Below are positions 1-9,600 of a DNA stretch of 64,000 nucleotides, piece after piece. Positions within the stretch are counted from its first letter, which is position 1. Each line of letters starts with the position of its first letter. This stretch comes from Adenophora triphylla var. japonica (lineage: Eukaryota > Streptophyta > Magnoliopsida > Asterales > Campanulaceae): contig JAFEMH010002096.1 in assembly GCA_022495995.1 (NCBI GenBank), positions 124,001 through 188,000 on the forward strand, in the 5' to 3' direction. The notes beneath the pieces are model-generated. The model was not told where the DNA came from, did not search any database, and was given only the letters and a program-made list of their open reading frames with translations. Both the position numbers and the translations under genes were made by a program.

Positions 1-128
1 TTAACAAGTAGTGGCACTTTTGTAATAACAGATAGAACTTTACACACACTTGTCCGTCAATTCCAAGTAATTGTGCACCTTTAATCTAGGGTGACTCCGA
101 TACACACATTCGGTGATCGTTGAATAAG

Positions 129-213
129 AAGATCTACGCCTTTAATTTAAGGCGCCCCCTTATTCTGAATAAGAGAATCTACGCCTTTTATCTGGGGCGC
201 TCCCTTATTCTGA
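129..213. repeat. Two imperfect copies of a ~48-bp unit
   Basis: The words 'gaatctacgcctttta' and 'ggcgcccccttattctga' occur twice in succession. They sit near the left edge of the partial LTR. Confidence 0.6.
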
Positions 214-231
214 TATATCATGATAATCATA

Positions 232-412
232 TCTATAGAATTTAGGTCATTTCATTCTGACTAGACCATTTCATTCTATAGTGAGGTCATTTCAATCTGA
301 CTAGACCTTAGGTCATTTCAATATGTCTAGACCAATTTATTTAACTTTGAGACCATTTCAATCTGTCTAGGCCTTGGGTCATTTCAATCTGTCTAGACCA
401 AATACATATAGA
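232..412. repeat. Cluster of short repeats around TAGACC / CATTTCA
   Basis: The words 'gtcatttcaatctg' and 'tctagacc' alternate at least six times at irregular spacing. It is a local low-order repeat inside the partial LTR. Confidence 0.6.
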
Positions 413-1020
413 GTCCTCATCAATTGGACAATTTAACATCATATATTCATAGTGTTCATGGTACGAGAACACATAAGTCAATTTCAATTCACATAGATAC
501 ACATTGAACAAAAACGCATCAATGGTAAGATATTCCAAAAACGTTCATAACGAGGGAATACAAATGAATAACTACCGGCCACTTGGTAGTATACAAATCA
601 TCAATAGGGAATTCTATAACAAAGGAAGGTACATTCAAATACTTAATGGACGTAATCCCTTACCTTGGTTTAGCTTCTTGATCCGCTCTCCCCGTGCGTA
701 TCTACAACCACGTAAGAGTGACTTAGTATCTCGCATGGTCGTTAACTATTTCTACTTAGTTAAACCTTATGCGTTATATTTAACTTCTTCCCTTTCTTTG
801 TTTAGTAATCTTCTAATTTTGGAAAGTTTCTATTTCTGGAAACTTTCCTTATTTGGGAATTTCCTTATTCTTGGCTTTTGCAATTTCCTACTTGTAGTTT
901 GATTTTTATTTAGGATTGTTTCCTTTTTCATCCTTTTTAACCATTCTTAACTTTAATATAAACTTTCCTTTTTTAGGATTTCCACGTAAGTCCTTCTACT
1001 TTTAATTAATTATTTAAAGG

Positions 1021-1230
1021 TCCTTCATCTTTTAGGTATTTGCCAAACAGTCCTTAAACTTTTAAATATTTGCAAATTAGTCCTTCAACTTTTAAATATT
1101 TGCAAATTAGTCCCTCAACTTTTAAATATTTGCAAACTAGTCCCTCAACTTTTAAATAATTGCAAACTGGTCCCTCAACTTTTAATTAATTGCAAACTGG
1201 TCCCTCAACTTTTAATTAATTGCAGTTTAG
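1021..1230. repeat. Seven tandem copies of a 30-bp unit
   Basis: Each unit begins 'tcc(t/c)tcaacttttaa' and contains 'tttgcaaa'. Unit starts are at 1021, 1051, 1081, 1111, 1141, 1171 and 1201. The outer copies are the most diverged. It lies within the partial LTR. Confidence 0.9.
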
Positions 1231-2172
1231 TCCTTCTGCAGTTTTGATCTTTTCAGTTTAGTCCCCAGTTAACTCTCCATCTAATTTCCTGACTGTTCAG
1301 TTAGAATCTTAACGGTTTCAGCTTCAAACTATTCAACCTAGTCCTTTTTCAGTTAAAAACTTAACTGTAATCTTTTAATACTTAACCAAAAGCCTAATTA
1401 ATTAAACCAAAATACACCTAATCTTGGCCTAGGGTTCCAGCCGAAAACAACACAGGTTCCCATTCCATGGCTTTGATTTTTCTTTCCTTTTTATTTTGTT
1501 TAACATTAACTTAATAATTGAATTAATTCACTTTTTAATCAATCATCCATTAACAATTTATTTAAATCTATATTCTTTCTATTCTAATTCCAAGAACAAT
1601 TTAGGGTTATGAACATATTATTGTAACACTAAATCTCTATCATTTTAATCCTCAATTAATTCATTTAACCTTAAGATTTAAATATTTAAAAGCTTCAACA
1701 ATCATCCAAGAACAATAAAATTTTTAATCTTCTAAAAATCATAACTAATTTCCTAGTGCTCCGAATTGAATGAAACGAAAGAGGGGAGTTAGGGTTTGAC
1801 ATTACCTTAGTTTTGGTGACGAAAGATTGCCCAAAAGGACCAAGAACACGGCTGCTCCTAGCTCCCAACTGTTCCGGCCGCCGCCTAGAGAGCTAGGGTT
1901 TTTTTTTTTTTCTTGCTTTGCTTTGGAAATTTGCTGAAAATTATGAGGGAGTTTTAGGAAGGTTTTAGTATTTAAATGTAATTATTAACCTCCTTGGGCC
2001 CTCTCTTGCACAAGCCCAAAACCTAGTCCACTTGATGTAACCCATTTACTTTAAAGAGCCCATTTACTTAAGAGTAAATTAATAATTATAATTACATTAA
2101 TTAATTAATTTTATTTTTTTTCTCCAATAAAATAATTAATTAAAAGTCTAAAATTTTTTTTGGGTTCTTACA

Positions 2173-2577
2173 GAAAGATGGGTATGGTGCAAATAAGTGA
2201 TTAGAACGAAAAAGGCATTGACAACTAGCACTGGAACTCCATAAATGCACATGGTCCAAGCCAATCCTCTCGCTTGTACTAGTTGGTAAATCCATATGCG
2301 GCAGCAAGAATTCCAGCGTCTGAGAGGAGGATTTGAATACGCTCGCGTTCAGTGAAAATTGGGCTCATTGGATCAAAATGGTTGGCAAATCGCTCGTACC
2401 GGATACATTGGTCAAAAGATAGAGAGGGAAGCCTACAATGAGTCTGAAGGCATGAGTGAAAACTTGACCCGGTGGGGTATTAAGTAGTTTGGAGTAGAAT
2501 ATGACACCAGACTTACGTTTAGGGATGTAAACCTCATCATTTTCGAGTGAGTTAGTGTTGGCATGGTGGCTACGATG
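2173..2577 (-). pseudogene. FAD2: Delta-12 fatty acid desaturase (FAD2) fragment
   Basis: FAD2 is the ER membrane desaturase converting oleate to linoleate. On the minus strand, from 2577 downwards, the translation shows the second histidine box (HRSHHANTNSLE), then [47 protein letters not shown], and finally [11 protein letters not shown] to TYLHHTH at the LTR boundary. At least two frameshifts are needed to follow it (near 2395 and near 2290). The N-terminal third and everything after HHTH are missing. It is a dead fragment of about 135 codons. The abrupt end at 2173 is the retroelement insertion point. Confidence 0.9.
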
Positions 2578-2580
2578 GCT

Positions 2581-3232
2581 ATATTTTCTTAAATCATTTT
2601 TCTTAAATTTTCTGATTTATTTTAAGTTGATGTTTTGTGAATAAAATTTAGAGGGCTTTTGAAGTCCTTTTCCAAATAGAATTCTAAATCTTTGATTAGA
2701 AATTCATAAAATTCACTTATCAAACTTATCAATTGGATTCAAATTAGGGAAGTTAATATGCAAAATAATATCACGTGTACACCAACTGTAACTCTACACA
2801 AAATAAATTTCTGTGGGTTTGTTACTAAAGTCTCTCTCTCTCTCTCTCTTCCGTTTCTTTTTGACGTATCAACATAGTATCTGTTAAGTCTATGGTGTTC
2901 TTCTTCTTCTTCATCTTTATATCTTGGGGAGAAGCCTCTTGCATGCTCATTGGTGATTGCAGCTCAAGATTTCGAAGAACACTCTAGTCTTAACAGAGAC
3001 TACTTTGATACGATGCCATCGTCTCATCTCGGTTTGTGCCCAGCCACCGGAGAAGAAGTCCTCCATACAGGATTATTACTTGAATAACAATGTCTCCGGC
3101 AGATTTACCCTTTCTCATACAACATCCGCAACTATCATCTTCAGCACTTCACAAGTATTCTTCTTCTTCTATATATTTTCATCATTATTGGATCAAATTC
3201 TTATTTATTTTAATTATTATACTTTTAGTTTT
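2581..3232. repeat. Segmental duplication, copy A (left part)
   Basis: This stretch is closely similar to 21965-22625 (shared words such as 'aagttgatgttttgtgaataa' shortened here, 'gacgtatcaac', 'ggggagaagcctcttgcatg'). It is cut at 3232 by Element 1 and resumes at 16567. Reading frames inside it (2957-3235 and 3090-3320) are short and show no recognisable domain. It could be the promoter and first exon of a lost gene, but I cannot name it. A CT microsatellite lies at 2830-2850. Confidence 0.75.
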
Positions 3233-4428
3233 TGAAAGGCCCTTGTTTGATATGCAAATGATCAGACAGCTATGGTTTGTCTTAGCTGTCAGATATTTGT
3301 TGAGTTGTGCAGCGGAATAAGTAAGGCTTGAAATAATTATAGGACAATGAACACAATGAAATAATACAAGTGTGTGAATGTGTTTGCAGAAAAGGTAATA
3401 ACACAACAAGATTTAAAGTGGTTCAGAGTTCACTCCTCCTACATCCACCCCCACTGTCAACTGACAAGTGAGATCAATTTATTATAATCTTAATCAACAA
3501 AAATTACAAAGATTGATTAGGCAAGTTCCTTGAACTTCCTCTTCCTAATTAGTACAGTTAACTAGGGATACACTTAAAGTACAGTCTTAAGTGTTTTTAC
3601 AACTTGAAGTACAGTCTCAAGATTTACAAAACAAATACACTCAAAGTACAGTCTTGAGTGTTTACAAAATAACTAATACACCTAAAGTACAGTCTTAGAT
3701 GTTTACAATCATAAACTTATCACACTAAGGTTTGTTGTTGAAGAAACAGGGGTTGAAGGGTGAAGGTTTGGGTTTGGAACAGTGTTTGAAGGGTAGGGAT
3801 TGGTGTGTAAGGTTTGGATTACAGGAGGTGTGTAAAGGTGTAAGGGAAAGGTTTTTGGATTGTGAAAAAGAGAGTTTTCAAAAGGGGTATATTGTGCAGA
3901 GGTTGAACTCTTCTATTTATAGCCTTCAATGTAGCCGTTGGAATATGACTGTTGCAGCTTCATTAATGAGTCTTTGCCCCACTTGTTCACTTCCAGGTCT
4001 TCATGAGCTGGATTGAGCTGTAGGCTTCCAGAAGGTCTTCAATGGTCTTCAAAGGTGAACTTGATAGCTGTGAAGATACAGGATCCATTTTGGTTGAGAT
4101 TTTGGCATCAAAGTATGAGACAGAGTAATGGCTGTCTGAAGGACTGAAGCCATAGCTGTCAGATCATACCAAGGCTTTGCTATCAGAATTGATCTTTAAT
4201 AAGGATTGAGATTCACTTGATGATCTTGATAGCTTAGAGAAGGAATATGATTCATGTAATTGATTGATTGTAACCAATGTATAAAGCAGAATCATAACTG
4301 TCAGACTCACAGCTATCAGAGTGAAGGACCATTACTGACAGATTTCATCTTTTGATATAAACCCTATTCTATATATTTCTTTATCAAAACCAACTAACTA
4401 TGACATTGATCAAAGTTAGGTCCTAATA
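3233..4428 (-). repeat. Element 1, 3' LTR
   Basis: It is near-identical to 15369-16566. It holds internal short repeats of the form 'aaagtacagtctt' (about 3580-3700). The target-site half GTTTT precedes it. Confidence 0.92.
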
Positions 4429-4445
4429 ATTTCCCCCTTTTTGGT
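4429..4445 (-). other. Element 1 polypurine tract
   Basis: On the minus strand the sequence reads AAAAAGGGGGAAAT directly before the 3' LTR. This is the plus-strand primer site for reverse transcription and matches the tracts at 23043-23057 and 43741-43752. Confidence 0.8.
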
Positions 4446-4666
4446 AAAGGAAGATCTATTTAGAACATGACTTCATAGTTAATGATAAGAAAGATATTAA
4501 TGAAAGAAGTAATTCAGGGATTCTCAACATTCACAAGTAATCTGAATGAGATTGAAATACTTGGATTTAACTCAAAATGAAAGAAGTTCACATATTACAT
4601 CCATAAATACTGAACCAAACAAAACAGATTGTTTCAAACACAAAAAATGTTCCACAGTAATACAAT

Positions 4667-7600
4667 TCAATCATCAGCCAGTTGATCATAGAACTCTTCT
4701 CTTTCTTGCCTGGCTGATATGAGCTCATTTCTTTCTTCCTCCAGCTCTCTTCTCATACCTGGCTCAACCCCTCTGTAATAGAACTCATTGTTCCATTCCC
4801 AAGTCATCCTCTCATCATATTTGAAGAACTCATCTTCCTTTGCTTTCAGTTGAGCCCTTGTAAGAGGCATTTGATCATTTCTTATTCTCATTGTGCCCCA
4901 CAAATGCTTCTTCTTGTTCTTTGTTTTCTTGCTTTTCTTGGGCACATTGGATGGACCTGGTTGTGTTTGAACTGGTGCTTGAGCTTCAGGGGAACTTTGA
5001 GTAGATTGCTGAGGAGGGTTGGTAATGGTAGGAGATGGAATTTTTATGGGAGATTCCTGATCTGGGCTTAAAGGATCATCATCATCATCATCATCACTGT
5101 CAGAGTCTGAGGAGACATCAATAACAATATTGGCTCTGTTTTGGCTGACAGCTATTGGTTCTCTGAACTCTTTGATCTCTGGAATAGAGATCAATCTCAT
5201 GAAGAGTGAGTTTTCATTGGGTGAGTTGAAATTTATGGGATCAACGGAACAGAGATAGAAGGTGAAAGATATGGCTCAATGCCTGGATTTAAGGTTGGAA
5301 GAAAGATTTTGACCTTTTTGCTTATCAAGAGCATAAGAGCACACTTTTGTTCAAACAGTGAGTGAAAAAATGATTTTGCAAGCTCAATGCACAAGGTGAA
5401 GACTAGACCATTTGGCATATAGTGGCAGGAATTGAGTGATGGAGAGAGAAGTTGACTGAAGAGAATTTCCCAATCAAGAAGTGTGTTGGGAGTGATGAAT
5501 TTTGGGAAGGATGGGATTTGGTGAACAAAATTTGAGGTTGATGAGATCCTTGATACTTTTCACTCTTCATAGGCAAAGAAAACCAATCCTGCAAGGTTTC
5601 TTGCCACCAAAATCAGACCATTTCTTGACAAATTCCCTGTGATTTAGGATAAGTGAAAGGATTTGCAATTTCTGGGATATGAGTCACATGGGCTAACTTT
5701 GTCCTTGCTGCCTTGATGGAAGGAATAGAAAAATCAATGCCACAGCTAAGCATCCAAGGTTCTTTCTTGGGAAGATAGGCTTGATTTAGAGTGGGAGGAA
5801 TGGAATGGCTTGGAGGACTGTCAGGACTGTCAAGGATGGGTTCACTGTCAGACATATTTTGGCCATGTCCAACAAGGATTGGACTATGAGGGGAGGTTTC
5901 AACAGCTTTCACTTCGGGATTGGAGAAATTGGCTTGGGAGGAGTAGAGATATGAGTTGAAAAATTTGGGATTGAATCAGAGGATTGACCAAGACCTTATT
6001 TGAGGAGATCAGATCTAAATTGAGATTTTAGAAGGTTTAAGGCTTCCCTGACTTCTCCTTTGTTCAATTTTTGTTCAAGAATAGTTTCAAGGGCTGCCTC
6101 ATTGTCTGGGGTTCCATCAAATACAAGTCCCTTGCATGCATCCATGATTGTTTCTCCCTTTGAGACTGAATTGGGATCAATTTCAACTCCTATCTTCTTA
6201 AGACTTTGTATTACCTCATTTGTCTTTTCAAGATTCCCCCTATCAATTTCAACATTTGGGGCAGGTTCACTCACAGACTCAGTTTCAGGAATAGAAGGGA
6301 TGGTTTGGGTATCTACATCCATAGCTGTCACCTTGGGATTGCTAGATGACTCTCCTGGTCCACTATTTTTCTTCATGAACCTAGACCAGAGTTCATCTAA
6401 GGCTATCTTTGTCTCTTCTTTACTTAGAACTTCATCAAGAAATATGAGAGCAGCTTTTTCAGTATTGGGGTTCCCATCCAACTCAATAGCATCAATGGCT
6501 CTCAAAATTTTGGCTGACAGTTGAGGTTGGGCAAAGAGGATATTATCATCAGTGTTCCCCCTCAAAGGTTGCTTTTCTAATGGTTCATTGAGATTGAGGA
6601 TTGCTTCTATAGCTGACCGATGATCAGAGCTAGGAGTGGATGACTTGTCAACTATTGGACTGATAGTTGTGGATTTTGTTGAAGGGGAAGGGGTATTTAG
6701 TTTGGTTTTCTTGGACTTTGGTGATTTCTTTTCTGGCTTTCTTTTCAGTGGCAAAGATTTAGAGGGAAGGGATGAGGAAGATTGTGCCTTGGATCTGGTG
6801 ATAACCTGCCTGGTAGGGATGGCTGTCAGAGGTTGTTTGCCTTTATGCAGAATTTTGGACAAGTCAATAGCTGCCTGAAGCTCTTGAGGATCTATATCAG
6901 CATCACCAGCATCCGTTTGACCCATGGTGTCATCCCTATGACTGTCAATAGCACCCCTTTCTTCATCATCTTTTCCATGGCTGTCAGACAAGGTTCCTTC
7001 ACCGTCTGCCACTTGAACAGCCTTGCTCTTGCTTTTATCACCATGAGGTACCACAGTCTTTTTCAACAGCCCTGTCTTCTTAACATTGGATTGTACACCC
7101 CTCTTTATTCTCCTACTTGTAGCCAATGCTACCAAGTCCTTCCAATGTTCAATCTTCTTTCTTCTTTCTTCCTGCATCTTTTCTTTTGTTTCATTAAAGC
7201 TTCTAGTGCTCACATCATCTCCACCTCTCATTATAGCTCCTTTCTTTTGTTTTAATACAAATGTTCTGTCATTGAAGCACTTAGTCTCTCGATGCCTTTG
7301 GCGCCTTCACCCATTTCTTGTGTAGTGGAGGATTGAGCTTGGGAATCGAACTTCTAGTATTCCACTCATGAATCTAAAGTTATTCATTTTTCCACCTTGT
7401 TTCTTGAATTTTAGAGAAGAGGTTGAAGCCGCTTAGCCGGAAGTTGTGGAGTAGAACAAAGTGCACCGCCTTGTGTCTTTAGTCATCGTGCTCAAAGATC
7501 TGCTTCCATTCATTTGCTCCCATTTGGTCAAAAGAAGATTGCTTGCCATCAATGGCCTTGTTGACCACATCCATAAGGGTTGACTTGAAGATATTAGATT

Positions 7601-8006
7601 TGTCTTTAACCATTGCCTTGTCCTGTACATTCTTGAAGTCAGGGACTTTAACACCAAGGAATTTTTCATACACGCCTTCAATCTATCTCGACCCTCTATC
7701 CCAAATGTTCTTCACAAAGATCCGATTTGTTTGGGATATCATAGACCTCACCGACCAATTCCCGAGTAATGGTTATCTCGCATTGTCAATGGTGGCAGTT
7801 ATTGAGTTGTCTTCCTTGTTTCTCCTTCCCACAAGGTAAATCTCCCTGCATAATTCTTCATAAATTGGTGGTCTGGCTCCCATGAAATCAAGCAGTTCAT
7901 TGACTTCAAGTAATTCTTTAATGAGTGCCCCAACTTCAGAATCATAAAAGCTAGGTTTAATGAAGTAGCTGTGAGCATCTGGGTAGTTTGCTTTTGATTC
8001 TGCCAT
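4667..8006 (-). pseudogene. Env-like / putative plant transposon protein of Element 1, frameshifted
   Basis: This is the third large gene of the element, downstream of pol on the same strand. The start at 8006 (MAESKANYPDAHSYF) matches the start of the Element 2 homologue (29223). Visible blocks are YFIKPSFYD, PPIYEELCREIY (the Sirevirus env-like 'YPSLV-EFY' type block), DVVNKAIDGKQSSFDQ (7479-7673), a 411-codon charged, Ser/Pro-rich segment (5996-7231), EPWMLSCGIDFSIPSIKAA (5613-5912), and a C-terminal part (4667-5200) with a Ser-Asp acidic run, Lys-rich tract and WEWNNEFYYRGVEPGMRREL. Several frameshifts separate these blocks. No clear signal peptide or membrane segment is seen, so an envelope role is doubtful; the name follows the family. 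Confidence 0.75.
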
Positions 8007-8530
8007 GGATGGTTGAATGAATTAGGGTTGAAGAAATTTGATGGTGGATTAGTGAGGGAAAGAAACGGATTACAAACAGAGAGTTAATGAAACAGGAGTT
8101 TTGGTTTCAAAGAGAGAGAGAGGAAAATAATGAGTGGAGAGTGGGTTTTAATGAGCATTGGGGATTTCAAAGTTTAGTAATTGTTCATATGAACAGTTAT
8201 TTTTGCCCTTCCCCACGTTGAGGCCATTAAATCCCACAAAACATGGGAAGAACATTCCCTTTTTCAAGAATATTGCAGAGAACGAGAAGGCTAAGGAGGT
8301 AATATTTGTGAGCAATTAACACGATCAAATCACCGAAAAAAATTGCTTTAACCTAGCTGTCAGAGAATATAAACATTTTGACAGTTAAGTCTAAGTTGAA
8401 TGATGATGGCTGCCTGAGATAGCTATAGATCAATTTGCCTATAAAACAATGACAATTTTTGATGAAACTCATTCAGTTTGTTTTATAAACACAGTTGGGT
8501 AGATTTTCTTCAAAGTTCAATCCCAAAAAA
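8007..8530. promoter_or_regulatory. Divergent intergenic region between env-like gene and antisense frame (Element 1)
   Basis: The 524-bp spacer separates two start codons facing away from each other. A TATA box CTATAAAA occurs at 8440-8447, 91 bp before the plus-strand ATG at 8531. On the minus side a CT-rich, leader-like stretch precedes the ATG at 8006. Element 2 has the same layout (541 bp, TATA at 28770-28777). TGACAGCT-type words occur at about 8352. Promoter function is inferred from position and conservation. Confidence 0.55.
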
Positions 8531-9346
8531 ATGGCTCACACAGCTAAACAACTGGTTTTTGGGAAAAGTCATGAGGGTGATTTGGAGGGAGATGAAGGGG
8601 AGAGATAAAGAGTGTCTTTCAATGTGATTGAAGGTTCAAGGGTGGTGAGTGACAAAGGTAAAAATAAGAGGGTGAGAGTAGAGCAGGATTATGGTACCAA
8701 AGAGATAGCTATCAGAGAGAAGGTTGATAGAGGAGATGGAGAGGGGATAAGGCTTTTTGGGAAAAATATTAGGGTTGATCAGGGTGAGTCTAGCAAGGAA
8801 AAAGGTAAGGCAGAGAGGGTTTATACACTAGGAGAATTGGTTGGGCAAGATAGGGCTCAGACAGCTATTGAGAGGGGCTTAGCTATCAAGCAAAAGGTTG
8901 AGCCTGAGAGGAAGTACACAACTGTGAGCAGGGATTCACTTTCTCCTGGGGTTGGTTTGTTGGAGGGTAGAGGTGATAACTTTGCTGGAGTACATGTATC
9001 TCCTTCCTCAACTATATCACATCTGTTCAACCAGTTTATAGGTTGTTTTAGCCCTGTCAGAGTTCCAGTTGTGGAGAGAGATGAGTCTAGAGTTGAAAAT
9101 GGTATTTATTCTGGAGATTTCAGCTTTGTGACACCACTGGAAGGTTTGCTTCAACCTTATGATGCTATAGAGGAATGGTGGCCAAGAAGAGCTAGTCCTT
9201 CTCTTCAGTACTCAGTTACTTCAATTGATCCCTTTCTTGAGAGGCATCCAGTATGGTTGCAAAGGTACCATCAGACCTTGCAGTCTACTCAGGAGGCCAG
9301 ATGTGAAGGAATGAGTGCAGGTGGTGGATCTGGAGAGACAAAGTGA
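8531..9346 (+). CDS. Antisense accessory ORF of Element 1 (one in-frame stop)
   Basis: This 272-codon frame runs opposite to gag-pol. It starts MAHTAKQLVF, has a single TAA at 8606-8608, then stays open to TGA at 9346. The N-terminal half is charged and rich in Lys, Arg and Gly (KGKNKRVRVEQ); then ERVYTLGELV, RDSLSPG, GDNFAGV, FSFVTPL, EEWWPRR, and DPFLERHPVWLQRY. The same blocks in the same order occur in Element 2 at 27767-28681 on its minus strand, with substitutions but no frameshift, which argues that the protein was selected. I recognise no known family. It converges on pol and diverges from the env-like gene. A TATA box lies 91 bp upstream. A host gene captured in reverse orientation is one possible origin. 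Confidence 0.65.
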
Positions 9347-9600
9347 CATTTCCTAGGAATGTCTCGATACTAAGGTGTGAAGATTTGAAGAGGAGTTGGA
9401 TCTGGATGTTGTTTGTGTTTAAGGGAGTTTTTGTGGGTTGTTTTATGTATGTTTTTTGTTTTTCCTTGTCTTTTGCATAGATAGCTGTCAGTAGATGGCT
9501 ATCAGGAATATTTTGAGGGGATAGCTGTCAGGCTTCACTTGTGACAACATTGCTCTATCTGTATGCCCCCTTTTTGTTAATGAAGCAAAAAAAAAACTTT
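9347..9600. terminator. Convergent 3' region between antisense ORF and pol (Element 1)
   Basis: This 254-bp spacer holds two AGCTGTCA words (about 9482 and 9523), then 'aatgaa' followed by ten A residues (about 9588-9597). These could serve polyadenylation of the plus-strand transcript or be the trace of a captured poly(A) tail. The corresponding Element 2 spacer also has AATGAA plus an A-run beside the pol stop. Confidence 0.4.

Larger units (their letters stand above)
1..2172 (-). mobile_element. Partial long LTR (probably Ty3/gypsy type), truncated by the window edge
   Basis: Read on the minus strand, the stretch starts at 2172 with TGTAAGAACCC, a common plant LTR beginning. It abuts a FAD2 relic exactly where that coding similarity stops, so 2172 is an insertion boundary; GAAAG at 2173-2177 is the likely flanking half of a 5-bp target duplication. 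The body is AT-rich, has several short tandem repeats, a TATA-like TTTAAATAC near 1967-1976 (minus), and no coding region. The other terminus lies outside the window, so LTR versus whole element cannot be decided. The superfamily is an inference from the length (over 2 kb) and terminus. Confidence 0.55.

Noticed and set aside
1021..1230. Possible CRISPR array
   Set aside because: The 30-bp units are contiguous with no spacers, the genome is eukaryotic, and the copies show gradual divergence.
2957..3320. Possible small genes in the duplicated segment
   Set aside because: Frames differ between copy A and copy B and show no domain; kept only as an unexplained repeat.
6060..7325. Plus-strand frames opposite the Element 1 env-like gene
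   Set aside because: Shadows of the minus-strand coding sequence; not conserved in Element 2, unlike the real antisense ORF at 8531-9346.
4667..8006. A true viral-type envelope gene
   Set aside because: No signal peptide, membrane anchor or fusion-like segment is visible; the name is only the family label.
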